A stretch of DNA of 64,000 bases from Sutterella megalosphaeroides (lineage in GTDB: Bacteria; Pseudomonadota; Gammaproteobacteria; Burkholderiales; Burkholderiaceae_F), in contig NZ_AP018786.1 of NCBI RefSeq assembly GCF_003609995.1, positions 1,560,001 through 1,624,000 on the forward strand, written 5' to 3'. Shown piece by piece: positions 17,633 through 27,600 of the stretch; the first letter of the stretch is position 1; each line of letters begins with the position of its first letter. The translations under genes were made by a program, and so were the position numbers. The notes below the pieces were generated by a model. That model did no database searches. It saw only the letters and a program-made list of their open reading frames with translations, and was not told where the DNA came from.

Positions 17633-18760
17633 CGCGCGAAGGACGACCAGCCCGTTCGCCCTCAACATTCTTATGCCCTCCGCCTTCAGGTTCACCGCGG
17701 CATTTACGTCGCGGTCGAGGTGTGCACCGCATTTCGGGCACGTCCACGATCGAACCGACAGATCGAGCTCGTCTCGTTTGTACCCGCACTGCGAGCACGT
17801 TTTCGATGACGGAAAGTAGGTGTCGACGTGAACGACGTAACGTCCCTCACGTTCGGCCTTGTACTCGGTCATACGGACGAACTCACCCCAACTCGCATCC
17901 GCAATGGCGCCGGCGAGATGATGGTTCTTGAGCATGTTCTTGATTTTCAAAGTCTCGACGACTAATGCTTGGCTTTCGTTCACCAGTTTTCGAGACACCT
18001 TGTTCAGAAAGTCCTTCCGAATGCGGGCTACGCGTCGATGCTGTTTGGCCAAGCGACGACGCGCTTTCTCCCGATTCGCGCTTCCCTTCTGTTTGCGGGA
18101 CAGAGACCGCTGCGCCTTTGCGAGACGCTTTCGTGCACGGCGATATGCCTTCGGTGCTTCGATCTTGCGGCCGTTCGAGTCGGTTCCGAAGGACTTGAGT
18201 CCCACGTCGAACCCGACAACCTCGGAGACACGCACGGCTTTCGGCTTGACCGCATTGCTCTTCCCGTCGTCGTAAAGGATTGAGGCAAAGAAATCACCGC
18301 AGGTATCGAGCTTGAGCGTGATGCTCTTCACCTTGCCCTCCACCTGGCGGTGGATCACCGCCTTGATAGGGTCCATCTTTGGGACTTTGATGAAATCCTC
18401 TCCGACGGAAACGCAAGTGCAGTGATAACTCGATTGCTCGCCGCGTCGGCTCTTGAAGTGCGGGAAGCCCGCCTGCTTCTTGAAGAAGCGCGAGAAGGCG
18501 GAACCGAGATTGCGCAGGCTCTCCTGCAACGCCATGCTGTCGTAGTCCTTGAGCCACGCGTACTTCGGATGTCGTTTGGCGACGGCAAGAAGTTTCTTCA
18601 GGTCGTGGACGGGATCGAGATTGGTTCCCTTGACGCGGTAAAAATGCCGCTTGAGATAGAGGCCCTTGTTCCAAACGAACCGCACGGCGCCGAATTGGCC
18701 GCGCAGGAAGTGCGCTTGTTCGGGCGTGGGGTAGAGTCGTACACGGAGGGCTTTAAGCAT
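17630..18760 (-). CDS. tnpB: TnpB RNA-guided DNA endonuclease
   Basis: 376 residues, the standard length for TnpB, the ancestor of Cas12. The N-terminal wedge/helical region begins MLKALRVRLYPTPEQAHFLR. The RuvC nuclease residues are intact: Asp185 (VVGFDVGLKSF), Glu269 (LVVETLKIKNM) and Asp351 (HLDRDVNAAVNL). A zinc finger is formed by CSQCG (Cys322, Cys325) and CPKCG (Cys341, Cys344). With its omega-RNA it should cut DNA matching the guide next to a short target motif, which helps the element persist at donor sites. All catalytic residues are present, so it is probably active. Confidence 0.95.
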   Translation of the reverse strand: MLKALRVRLYPTPEQAHFLRGQFGAVRFVWNKGLYLKRHFYRVKGTNLDPVHDLKKLLAVAKRHPKYAWLKDYDSMALQESLRNLGSAFSRFFKKQAGFPHFKSRRGEQSSYHCTCVSVGEDFIKVPKMDPIKAVIHRQVEGKVKSITLKLDTCGDFFASILYDDGKSNAVKPKAVRVSEVVGFDVGLKSFGTDSNGRKIEAPKAYRRARKRLAKAQRSLSRKQKGSANREKARRRLAKQHRRVARIRKDFLNKVSRKLVNESQALVVETLKIKNMLKNHHLAGAIADASWGEFVRMTEYKAEREGRYVVHVDTYFPSSKTCSQCGYKRDELDLSVRSWTCPKCGAHLDRDVNAAVNLKAEGIRMLRANGLVVLRA

Positions 18761-18830
18761 TGGCGGTGAATTCGCATCTTGTGGCTACAGTTAGAATTGT
18801 ACCACAATTCGGAACTCAAGGGACACGTAG

Positions 18831-18873
18831 CCGTCATTCCTCCCCGCCCTTAGAGGGCGAGGGTTCCTGACGG
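18831..18873. repeat. Stem-loop at the left end of the TnpB element
   Basis: CCGTCA (18831-18836) pairs with TGACGG (18868-18873), enclosing GCCCT...AGGGC. On the minus strand it reads like another omega-RNA-type tail (AACCCTCGCCC...GGGCGGGGAGGA). Confidence 0.6.
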
Positions 18874-19074
18874 ATTTTGCTGAGCTCGGAAAAGGTCAAA
18901 ATGCTCCAGAAGGCCGAAGCGTTCTGCAAGGATATGGACCTCACCATGAAGCCCGTCTCGATCACGGTCGTCGACCGCCGTACGAATCAAAAGACGGCCG
19001 TGGCGGTTGCCGAAACCATTCTCTCCCAGGCCGGGAACATCGAGCTCGTCTTCACGTGCGAACGCCCGCAATAA
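18874..19074 (+). pseudogene. 3' fragment of the interrupted lipoprotein gene
   Basis: An open frame begins right after the element and encodes LLSSEKVKMLQKAEAFCKDM, then ...DLTMKPVSITVVDRR, QKTAVAVAETILSQAG and FTCERPQ, ending at TAA 19072-19074. It has no ribosome binding site of its own, and an in-frame stop belonging to the element lies just upstream (18868-18870). It continues the 5' fragment at 17394 in frame. The original lipoprotein would be about 110 residues, with a small alpha-beta domain that I do not recognise. Confidence 0.75.
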
Positions 19075-19155
19075 GCGTCACTCACGCCTGAAGACTTCCC
19101 GGAGAGCGTATCCGTTCTTCACCCCAAGGCCTGCGAATTGCTCTTCCATCATTAA

Positions 19156-19191
19156 AAAAACGGGACCCTCGTTACGGAGGATCCCGTTTTT
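19156..19191. terminator. Bidirectional terminator between the lipoprotein remnant and ccmI
   Basis: A ten-pair outer stem (19156-19165 with 19182-19191) with A and T tracts on either side and an inner CCTC/GAGG stem. Confidence 0.85.
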
Positions 19192-19236
19192 GATTTGCGC
19201 CGATTCAAACGTACGCGGTTCGGACCGGTCGGAGTC

Positions 19237-20313
19237 TTACTTCTTTTCGCCCGTCAGTTCGGGAGGAAGCGACTCCATGGCAGGGGGAAGACCGGACATG
19301 CCGCCCATGCCTCCCATGCCGCCGCCCATGCCCGGGGGCATGCCGCCCTGAGCGCCGGGCTGACCCTGACCGATCGCGTCCCACATCATCTGCATCCCTT
19401 CCTTCTGGGGCTTGGGACCGACGGGGTCCTTCGGGAGTTCGGTGAACTTCCCGAGGTCCTTCGCCATTTCGATGTTGTGGTTCACGGCCGTATAGACTTC
19501 GCTCCCTTCGGGGAACTGGTCCTGAAGGCGCTTGAAGAGCATCGCGGCCTTCTTGTAGTCCGCATGGTCGAAGGCGACGGCGCCCCCGATCATCAGGGCC
19601 TTCTGGTTCCAGGGGTCGATCTCGAGGGCCTTGTCGGCATATTCGCCCACTTTGCCCGTCAGCTCCCCGTTCTGGTTCGCAACGAGCACGTCGGCGAGTT
19701 CTGCGTAGGCGAGGCCGTTCTTCGGATCGAGTCGGATCACCTGCTCGTAGGCGGCCTGAGCGCGTTCGAGGTCGCCCGTCTGGTTGTAGTGGTCGGCGAG
19801 GATTTCCCATGCGGAAAGCGTGTCGGGATCCTTCGCGACGGCCGCTTCGAGGCGGGCGACGGAGTCGAGAATGTTCTTTTCGGCCTCGGCCTGGGCGCGA
19901 ACGGCTTCGATCTGGTCGTACGCATCCTCGTCGAGACTCGAAAAGTCCCCGTAGTAGAGGTAGCAGCCGACCGACATCGCCGGAATCACGACGAGGAGCG
20001 CAAGAAGGGTCGAAAGCGGATACATCGCTTCGTTTTCGACGTGACGCTTCGTCGCTTCGGGCGTCGTTTCGTCGAGGACGCGAAGCGCGAGCTCGTTTTC
20101 ACGCTCTTCGAATTCGTCCTTCGACATTTTGCCCGCATCGAATCGTTCGCGCGCGCGTTCGTACTCGTGTCGAAGCGCCGCCACGTTCTCTTCCGTACGG
20201 GCCCACTCGCGCTTCGGGTCGTCATGACCGCGCAAGAGGCGCCAACCGAAGGCCGCGATCGCAAAGAGCGTCATCAGAGCGGCGAGAACGCCGAAGATGA
20301 TTTCATACGTCAT
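19237..20313 (-). CDS. ccmI: CcmI-like TPR protein of cytochrome c maturation
   Basis: 358 residues. The N-terminus has a membrane helix (about 5-27), a coiled-coil-prone charged loop with the CcmI motif RFDAGKMSKDEFEERENEL, and a second membrane helix (about 98-120). The periplasmic part has TPR repeats (LSAWEILADHYNQTGDLERA, and NGLAYAELADVLVANQNGEL). A Gly/Met/Pro-rich tail (GGMPPGMGGGMGGMGGM) is unusual. CcmI holds apocytochrome c and presents it to the heme lyase. It starts 12 bases after ccmH stops and has a GAGGAAG Shine-Dalgarno. Confidence 0.9.
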   Translation of the reverse strand: MTYEIIFGVLAALMTLFAIAAFGWRLLRGHDDPKREWARTEENVAALRHEYERARERFDAGKMSKDEFEERENELALRVLDETTPEATKRHVENEAMYPLSTLLALLVVIPAMSVGCYLYYGDFSSLDEDAYDQIEAVRAQAEAEKNILDSVARLEAAVAKDPDTLSAWEILADHYNQTGDLERAQAAYEQVIRLDPKNGLAYAELADVLVANQNGELTGKVGEYADKALEIDPWNQKALMIGGAVAFDHADYKKAAMLFKRLQDQFPEGSEVYTAVNHNIEMAKDLGKFTELPKDPVGPKPQKEGMQMMWDAIGQGQPGAQGGMPPGMGGGMGGMGGMSGLPPAMESLPPELTGEKK

Positions 20314-20325
20314 GGCTTCCTCTAC

Positions 20326-21039
20326 TTAAATGCTCTTCGAAACTTTGGCTTCTCGGGCGGGAACGAACTCGCCCTCGAAGAAAACGAGTTCGCCGCGCAG
20401 CACGGCCTTCGCACGTTCAAGCGTCTCGGGCGTAGCGGCGGAAAGTCGGGCTTTGGCCGCCGCACGGCGGGAGCGCGCCACCATCACCATCGCCCAGAAG
20501 GCGAGAGCGAAAAAGACGATCGGCCCCAACCAGAGGAAGTAGGTCTTCGCCTTGAAGGGGGGCTTGAAAAGCACGAAGTCCCCGTAGCGCTCCACCATGA
20601 AGGCGATGATTTCGTCGTCGGTCTTCCCTGCAGACACCTGCGAGGCCACCTCCTTGCGAAGGTCGATCGCGAGCTCGGTATTCGATTCCGCGATCGTTTC
20701 GTTGGCGCAGACGAGGCACCGCAATTGCTTCGCGATCTCGTAGACCCGGGGGTTCGCCTTCGGGTCCATTTCGGTAGGAAGCGCTTCGCCCGACTGATCG
20801 GCCTTGAGGCGATCGAGGTCGACGGGCTCGTTGTTGACGGGAACCGCATCCGCAAACTTTGAGGCGGCGATTTCCTGCTCGGTCGCGGCGGGCGAAACCG
20901 TGAGGGGCTTCGACGCATCGACGGCGGGTGCCTGAGGCGCGGCATCCGCCGCAAAGGCGGGACCCGCAGCGAGACAGGTCGCCACGCCCAAAGCGGCGAG
21001 AAAGCGGTTGAGGGTAGCGTTCGTTCGAACAGTCGTCAT
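20326..21039 (-). CDS. ccmH: Cytochrome c maturation protein CcmH (thiol reductase subunit)
   Basis: 237 residues with a signal peptide ending at about residue 30 and a long linker (about 31-105). The CcmH core carries the redox motif LRCLVCANETIAES (canonical LRCPVCQNQSIADS), followed by VASQVSAGKTDDEIIAFMVE and RYGDFVLFKPPF. A membrane helix near residues 160-180 follows. CcmH keeps apocytochrome cysteines reduced for heme ligation. The ATG at 21039 has GGGAGA upstream; the longer TTG start is less likely. It lies 20 bases after ccmF. Confidence 0.92.
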   Translation of the reverse strand: MTTVRTNATLNRFLAALGVATCLAAGPAFAADAAPQAPAVDASKPLTVSPAATEQEIAASKFADAVPVNNEPVDLDRLKADQSGEALPTEMDPKANPRVYEIAKQLRCLVCANETIAESNTELAIDLRKEVASQVSAGKTDDEIIAFMVERYGDFVLFKPPFKAKTYFLWLGPIVFFALAFWAMVMVARSRRAAAKARLSAATPETLERAKAVLRGELVFFEGEFVPAREAKVSKSI

Positions 21040-21059
21040 AGTAGTTTCTCCCGTCCGAA

Positions 21060-22985
21060 TCAAGCCTTGCGGCGGTCAAAGAGAGCGACCGAGCCGCCCA
21101 GGGCCATGAATAGCGTCCCGATCCAGATGAAGAGGACGAAGGGCTTCACGTAGGCACGCACCACCCAGCCGTTCCCGTCCGGGGTCGGGGTCGCGAGCGA
21201 CACGTAGACATCTTCGTGAGGACGGTGCCAGATGGAAGCTTCCGTCATCGTCATCGAAGAAACGGAGTCGTAGTTGCGCTTCTCGGGGTTGAGTTCCATG
21301 AGCTCTTCGCCGTTCGAAAGGATGGAGAGCGACCCCTTCGCCGCCTGGTAGTTGGGACCGCGGTATTCGGACCAACCGTTGTAGCGGAACGTGGTGTCGC
21401 GAATCTCAACGACGTCGTTCGGGTACATGGTGACGTTGCGCTCCACTTCATAGAGGGACACGGTAGCCGAGCCGAAGATGAGAAGCGCCACGCCCGCGTG
21501 TGCGAGGTGCATGCCCCACCAGCCCGCGCCCTGCGAGAGGCCCGAGCGCCCCTGACGGCGCGCCACGCGCGCATACTTGACGACGTCGGTCACGACGCCC
21601 GCAAGGATCCAGACGGTGAGGAAAGAGGCCACGGCTTCGATCCAGAAGAATTCGCCCAAAAGGAGCGGGATCGCCACAGCGGAGACCGCCGAGAGGACGA
21701 ATGCGGGGAGCATCTCGCGAACGAGCTTTTTGGCATCCTGGTTCTTCCAGGAAGCCATCGCACCCGGCGCGAGGAGGAACGCCATCGGGATCATGATCGC
21801 GCCGAAGACGGCGTTGAAGTACGGGGCCCCGACGGAAATCTTCCCGCCGCCGAGGGCGTCAAGCGCCAGAGGATAGAGCGTACCGAGAAGGACGCTCGCC
21901 ATCGCAACGACGAGAATGAGGTTGTTGCCAAGCAGCATCGACTCGCGCGAAAGCGCCCCGAAGGTTGAGGTCGTGCCCACGGAACTTCCGCGCCAGGCAA
22001 AGAGGAGGAACGAGCACCCGATCACGAGGACGAGGAAGATAAGAATGAAAAGACCGCGTTCCGGATCGGACGCAAACGCGTGCACCGAGGTGAGAACGCC
22101 CGAGCGCACGAGGAAGGTACCGAGAAGCGAAAGCGAGAACGTGAGGATCGCGAGGAACACCGTCCAAATCTTGAAGACGCCGCGCTTTTGCGTGACCGCA
22201 AGACTGTGCATGAGCGCGGTACCCGTGAGCCACGGCATGAGGGACGAGTTTTCAACCGGGTCCCAGGCCCACCAGCCGCCCCAGCCGAGTTCGTAGTAGC
22301 TCCAATAGGACCCGAGCGAAATCCCGAGCGTAAGGAGCACCCACGAGGCGGTCGTCCAGGGACGCATCCAACGGGCCCAGGCAACGTCAAGGCGCCCGCC
22401 CATCAGAGCCGCAACGGCAAAGGCGAAAGGAACCGCAAAACCCACGTACCCGAGGTAGAGAAGCGGCGGATGGAAAATCATCCCCGGGTCCTGCAGAAGC
22501 GGATTCAAGTCCTGACCCGACACGGCGGGCGGGAAAAGACGCAGGAACGGGTTCGAGGTCGTGAGGATGAAGAGGTAGAGGCCGAAAACGATCAGGTTGA
22601 GGGTCCCGAGAATTCGGGCGAGCACCTTTTCGGGGAGCTTTCGGGCGGAGACTGCCACGGCGAAGGTCCACCAGCAAAGCGTCGTCACCCAGAAGAGGAC
22701 GGACCCTTCGTGGGAGCCCCAGACGGCGGCGAACTTATAGAACCAAGGGAGGTTTTCGTTCGAGTTGCGGGCGACGTTCAGGATCGAGAAGTCGCTCGTA
22801 GCGAAGGCGTAGGTAAGCGTGCCGATCGTAACCGTGGCGGTGACGAGAAGTGTCAGCGCGGCGGCCGATCCCGTACGCATCCACGAACGGATGTCGAGCG
22901 CGGCGCCCAAAAGCGGCAGAATGCCGCCCACGGCCGCCACGACGAGCGAGAGGATAAGGGCGTAGTGCCCGATCTCAGCAGTCAC
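21060..22985 (-). CDS. ccmF: Cytochrome c heme lyase subunit CcmF
   Basis: 641 residues with about 15 membrane segments. It has the tryptophan-rich WWD heme-handling motif GWGGWWAWDPVENSSLMPWL and the early N-terminal MTAEIGHYALILSL typical of CcmF; FPPAVSGQDLNPLLQDPGMI and HPPLLYLGYVG carry conserved His and Pro residues. A periplasmic domain of about 90 residues precedes the last helix. CcmF joins heme from holo-CcmE to apocytochrome c. Translation appears to use the GTG at 22985. It is the first gene of a ccmF-ccmH-ccmI operon; no ccmG, ccmE or ccmABC lies nearby. Confidence 0.95.
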   Translation of the reverse strand: MTAEIGHYALILSLVVAAVGGILPLLGAALDIRSWMRTGSAAALTLLVTATVTIGTLTYAFATSDFSILNVARNSNENLPWFYKFAAVWGSHEGSVLFWVTTLCWWTFAVAVSARKLPEKVLARILGTLNLIVFGLYLFILTTSNPFLRLFPPAVSGQDLNPLLQDPGMIFHPPLLYLGYVGFAVPFAFAVAALMGGRLDVAWARWMRPWTTASWVLLTLGISLGSYWSYYELGWGGWWAWDPVENSSLMPWLTGTALMHSLAVTQKRGVFKIWTVFLAILTFSLSLLGTFLVRSGVLTSVHAFASDPERGLFILIFLVLVIGCSFLLFAWRGSSVGTTSTFGALSRESMLLGNNLILVVAMASVLLGTLYPLALDALGGGKISVGAPYFNAVFGAIMIPMAFLLAPGAMASWKNQDAKKLVREMLPAFVLSAVSAVAIPLLLGEFFWIEAVASFLTVWILAGVVTDVVKYARVARRQGRSGLSQGAGWWGMHLAHAGVALLIFGSATVSLYEVERNVTMYPNDVVEIRDTTFRYNGWSEYRGPNYQAAKGSLSILSNGEELMELNPEKRNYDSVSSMTMTEASIWHRPHEDVYVSLATPTPDGNGWVVRAYVKPFVLFIWIGTLFMALGGSVALFDRRKA

Positions 22986-23177
22986 GGAGTTGGTCTCAGG
23001 TTGGTTGAAAGAAAGGGCGCACGGGGGCTTGCGAACGCTAAGCTCCGAAAGCCCCTACGAAAAAAGCGCCGCCGCAGGGGTTACCCAAAGCGGTCGACGC
23101 TTCTTGCGCGTGGTCGTGCGCGTACGGGGTGCCCGAACGACTCCGGATGGAATCCCGGGCATCTGAGGGTACGTCGA

Positions 23178-23990
23178 TTACTTGGCCGCGGCGTCCTTCA
23201 CGTCGGCGCCGAGAACCTTGTCGTGAATGAAGGCCTGAACCTTGCGCTGCATGAGGATGTGGCGGAGTTCTTCCTTACGGGCTTCGTACTTCGGGAAGAG
23301 CTGCGAATCACGGATGTCTTCAACCTTCACGACATGCCAGCCGGCGGGCGACTGAACCGGGGTCTTGGCCATTTCACCCTTCTTGAGGGTCACGATCGTG
23401 TCGCCGAGGTTGCCCGTGTAGACGGAGGGCGAGGTCCAGTCGAGAATGCCACCCACGTCCTTGCTCTGCGTGTCAAGCGTCTTTTCGGCGGCGAGCTTCG
23501 CGAAGGAAGCACCCTTGTTGATCTGGTCGATGATGTCCTTGGCGGTCGCTTCATCCTTCACCATGATGTGGCGGATACGAACTTCCTTCGGACCCCAGCG
23601 CTTCGCTTCCTTTTCGTACTCGGCCTTGATCGCCTTTTCTTCAACGGGGTTGGCCTTCAAGTAGTCGTTGACGGCGTGCTTCATGAGGATCATGTCCGTC
23701 ATCGTGGAGATTTCCTGCTTGACGGCGTCCTGCTTGTCGATGCCCTGCTGCTTGGCATAACGAGCCATGACCTTGTATTCGATGATCATCTGCTTGACCT
23801 GATCCTCGAGTTCGGCATTCATCATCATGCCATGGGGATTCGGGTTGTTGGCAAGCGCGTCGGCGGCGACCTGTTCCTGCTGAGCTTTGGTGACGAGTTC
23901 GCCGTTCACCGTGAAGTCCTTGAATTCGGCCATGGCGGAGCCGGCGGCGAGAGCAAGGGCGAGCGCGGCGGCAATCGAGGTCTTGATCAT
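23178..23990 (-). CDS. Periplasmic parvulin-type (PpiC) peptidyl-prolyl isomerase
   Basis: 270 residues. The signal peptide MIKTSIAAALALALAAGSAMA is followed by a helical chaperone arm and the rotamase domain (KEVRIRHIMVKDEATAKDII, FAKLAAEKTLD, VGGILDWTSPSVYTGNLGD, TPVQSPAGWHVVKVEDIR). It should assist folding of exported or outer-membrane proteins, a plausible service to the many autotransporters here. The ATG at 23990 follows AAGGA. Monocistronic, starting about 190 bases upstream of ccmF on the same strand. Confidence 0.93.
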   Translation of the reverse strand: MIKTSIAAALALALAAGSAMAEFKDFTVNGELVTKAQQEQVAADALANNPNPHGMMMNAELEDQVKQMIIEYKVMARYAKQQGIDKQDAVKQEISTMTDMILMKHAVNDYLKANPVEEKAIKAEYEKEAKRWGPKEVRIRHIMVKDEATAKDIIDQINKGASFAKLAAEKTLDTQSKDVGGILDWTSPSVYTGNLGDTIVTLKKGEMAKTPVQSPAGWHVVKVEDIRDSQLFPKYEARKEELRHILMQRKVQAFIHDKVLGADVKDAAAK

Positions 23991-24619
23991 TTTTGGATCC
24001 TTCTTTGGGGTTGAGTTGTTGAGTCTCTTCTCGGGAAAGCGCGAAACGACGCGGTCCGGCGGTCGGCCGGTTGCCCGGGCGGGTTTCGGTGCCTTGTGCG
24101 GTGCAATCTACACGGCAAATATTTCGCAAACCTTACGGATTCGGCCGAAACGGGCGGTTTCGGGTTTTCACGCATCGCGCCCGCCGAAGCAGCCTCACGA
24201 CTGCGGGATCGAGCCCGTTTTCAAGCGTCTTCGGCCCCTCCCAAACAAGCATCCGAACGTTGGGGCCGCCCTCGTAAGATCGGTTTTGCTTTTCGAGGCT
24301 TCGACGAAATACTGAAAACCACGACACCGAATGAAGGAAAGAATGCCCGATCCCGCAAAAAAAAGAGGAGTTTAAAAATCACCTCCCGTACGGGAGCGAA
24401 TTAACGATTTGAAGTTTCCGTTCGTATTGGACCCGATGATTCGGTTGTTACATTTCTAAGACGTCTCGCCTATGGTTTTCCTCGAAAAAATACGGTAAAA
24501 ATACCGATTTCCTGTGTAGGACGTCTCGCTGAAAGCGTCCGCTTCTCCATTGACTGCATCGTCGCCGATCGCTCTCCTCGCGTCGCCCGACCGATGTTCT
24601 GCTTCGGATCCCGCACCGC
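23991..24619. other. Intergenic region upstream of the giant autotransporter
   Basis: About 630 bases with no gene. It contains a palindrome CTCCCGTACGGGAG near 24385, two copies of GACGTCTCGC exactly 60 bases apart (24460-24469 and 24520-24529), and between them a short hairpin CGGTA/TACCG. The repeated motif may be an operator for the autotransporter or for the divergent parvulin gene. Confidence 0.45.
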
Positions 24620-27600
24620 ATGAATACGATCTACAAGGTTGTCCGCAACGCCAAAACGGGTTTGTTTGCCGTTGTGTCCGAACTTCAATCCTCCGCCCGC
24701 AAGTCGTGCCGCACCGTCCGCCGCTCAAGCGCATCCGCACGACTCGACCGGACCCGGGCCGCTTGTTCCTCGTTCTCAGCGATGAAGCCGACCGCGCTCG
24801 CCCTCCTCTTGGGAACGACGCTTGCCGCATCTTCGGCATACGCTGATCCTTGGGAGCAGAGCGACACGTGGGAACAGTGGACCCAGGGGACCTGGGATCA
24901 AATTCATGTTTACGACTACACGTCGGCTCCGCAACGGTACTCGCACATCAATACGGACTTCTACTTCGGAAGCAACGAAGAAGCACGCTATTACCAGTCT
25001 CTTGACATCACGATGAAGGGGAACACGGGCGGACGCAATTTCACCTGGACGTTCTTCCTTCAGGACTACAACGGGCGTGCGCAGAACTTCGCGAAGAAGA
25101 ACCAGGCCGCAAACGACACGGGAATGCTTCTCGCGCAATCCGAGCAAGGGTTGGTGCAGCAGATCATCCGCGTCGACGACCTGACGATCGAAAAATGGGG
25201 AGACCGCGTTACGAAGGACTCCTTCCGGCTCGGCACGAACCATTACGGCAATGAGGTTGGACGCACGAACGAAAAGTTCTATCAGGGCTTCTTCGAAGAG
25301 GACGGGACGGTTTCGGCCGTGGCGGAGTACGGTATGGGGCCCGACGCCGTGCGATTTTTCGGTCGTTACGCGCTTCAGGAGGCTTCGATCGACCGCTTCG
25401 GCGGCAAGAACGCGACCGCAGTCACCGTGGACGGTCTCGAATTCGGCAACTGGGGCGTAGCCGCCAAGACACAAGGCGAGAAGAAGGGCTTTTACATGCT
25501 TGCGGTCCTTCGGTCGCTCGAATTGCAGCGCGGTGCAACCTTCACCTTTTCCGATACGGAAGGGGCCGGAAGCGGAAACTTCACGGCCTACCTCACGGGT
25601 GCGGGCAACTTGGCGCTCGTGGGCGACCCTGCGGGCGACTCGACCCTGTCATTCGTTACTTTCAACGACCTCTATGCGATCCACGACAAAAACGACTCGA
25701 GTCGTTGGTTGTCCGAGGCGAACAACTACCAAGGGTCGACAACGATCGCGAACTATACCGTGAACGCGACGCGCGCTTCCGTCTTCGGGAAAGCCGAGAC
25801 GGCCGACGTCAATGCGACGGCGAGCCGTGTAAACGTACGTGCTTCGGGCGTTTTCGACCGCGTGCAACACCTCACGTCCGACAACTCGGTTTTCAATTGG
25901 GACTTCGGTTCCGCCATCTCGAACCACGCGCTTGCGGTTGCGGGCACCACCTTGATCGAGGGCGAAACGAATTTCGCGGGTCGCGGCGCCTTGACGCTCA
26001 CGACCGGGACACTTCACGTCGACGACGAAGGGAGCCTCGTCATGAACGGGGTCGCGGACGCGTCCGCCCTTTCGGCCCTCACGGTGAATGCGAACACCGC
26101 ACTCTTTGAAACGGCAACGCCCTTCGGGAAAGGGAAATCCGCGATTCGCCTCAACGTCGGGAACGCTTTGATTCTCTCGAACGTGGGTTCGGACGACCCC
26201 GTCGACTTCACGGTTTCGGCGCTCCGGTCGGATGCGGACGGGTTCGTCTTCCGACTCGAAAACTCCGACATTCGCCTCGGCGACAACACGATCGCCGCAA
26301 GTGAGACGAAGCTCATCGGCTCGAACCTTTCGACGACGGCCCCCTATGTCGGGCGTCAGTTGGGTGAGACCGTGCGCTTTGACGACGCGTCGAGCCTAAC
26401 GGTGGCGGGTACGGGCGCGTGGACCTTGTCGGAGCTCAACCTTCGCGCAACGGATGCGACGACGGCCACGGAAGATTCCCTTTTGCTCCTCTCGGCAGGC
26501 GGCATCGGGAACGCCGTGGCGTTTTCCAACGTGACGACCTCAGGCTCGTCCGCGGGCGACGCCTTCCGGGGCGACATTCGCTTTGAAGACGCGTCTTACA
26601 TCTTGACGACCCGCGATGCGGAAGCGGTCTTCGGTACGGCCGGGCTCGGGCTCGGCCGCAATTCCCGCGTCGCCTGGTCGGGGACCGTGCCGGCGGAAGT
26701 CTCCCGTCTCGTCTGGGATGGGGGCGAACTGGACCTTTCCGATTTCACCTTCTCGAACGCGACGATCGCCGCGCTGAATACGGGCGAACTTGACCTTCGC
26801 GGCTCGCAGGGGTCTGTCGGGTCGATTCGCGTCAACGCGAGCGCCTTCTCGCAGGGGAGCCACGAGGCCGTCCCCGAATCGGGGCACTTCCACCTGGGAC
26901 TTGACAACGGGAACTTCATCCAATTGCTGGTCGAAGCCGATCGGTTCGAGACCGCCCTTTTGCCCGAACTCGTCTCCGAAAACTTCGACGGCAAGGCGCA
27001 CACCGCCGACTACAAGGCGGAGAATTCCTCGGAAGTGGTTGCCAAGGGTCACTGGAACTTCGGCCTCATGGCGGTCGACGACCCGACCATGGGCGGCCGG
27101 GGGATCGGTCTCGGCTACCGCTTGAACGAAATCGAACTGCTTCCGGGTCACACGGCGCCGCTCGTTTTGGACGGGACCAACCCCCGGAGCGACCGTACGC
27201 TTGCGGCGCGCGTCACGGGGAACGGGAAGCTCGAAGTGCGCGGGAGCGTCTTGCTTGCTCCGAGCAGCGCGAACACCTTTACGGGCTCGGTCTTCGTGAC
27301 GGAAGGCTCGACCCTCGGGACGGGCCCCGTGTCGGGCGCCTTGGGTTCCGGAACAACCGTGCTCACGCTCGGGAAAAACGTGCTCTTCACCATTGCCGAA
27401 GACGTTCGGGCGCAGAGCTACGTCGAATCGATAGGGCGCCTGGTCTTCTCCGACACGGGCGGTGCTCGGGTCGACTTGAACGGGAGCATCCTGGCGCTGA
27501 CGAACGGTCGCTCCGTCTTTACGGACGCCGCCGACCTCAAGGGTACGGACGACGCCATCCTTCGCTTTGACAACACGGGCAGCGCGCTCTTTGAGAACGT

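Larger units (their letters stand above)
17523..18873 (-). mobile_element. IS200/IS605-family element of the TnpB-only (IS1341) type
   Basis: A 1.35-kb insertion carrying tnpB on the minus strand and no tnpA transposase, so it would move only if TnpA is supplied from elsewhere. The right end, 3' of tnpB, lies at about 17523 and carries the typical hairpin and GC-rich tail. The left end is near 18831-18873, where there is a second stem-loop and the palindrome GAATTGT/ACAATTC (18794-18810). It sits inside a lipoprotein gene whose halves flank it in compatible frames and without an obvious target duplication, as expected for this family. Exact tips are uncertain by a few bases. Confidence 0.82.
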
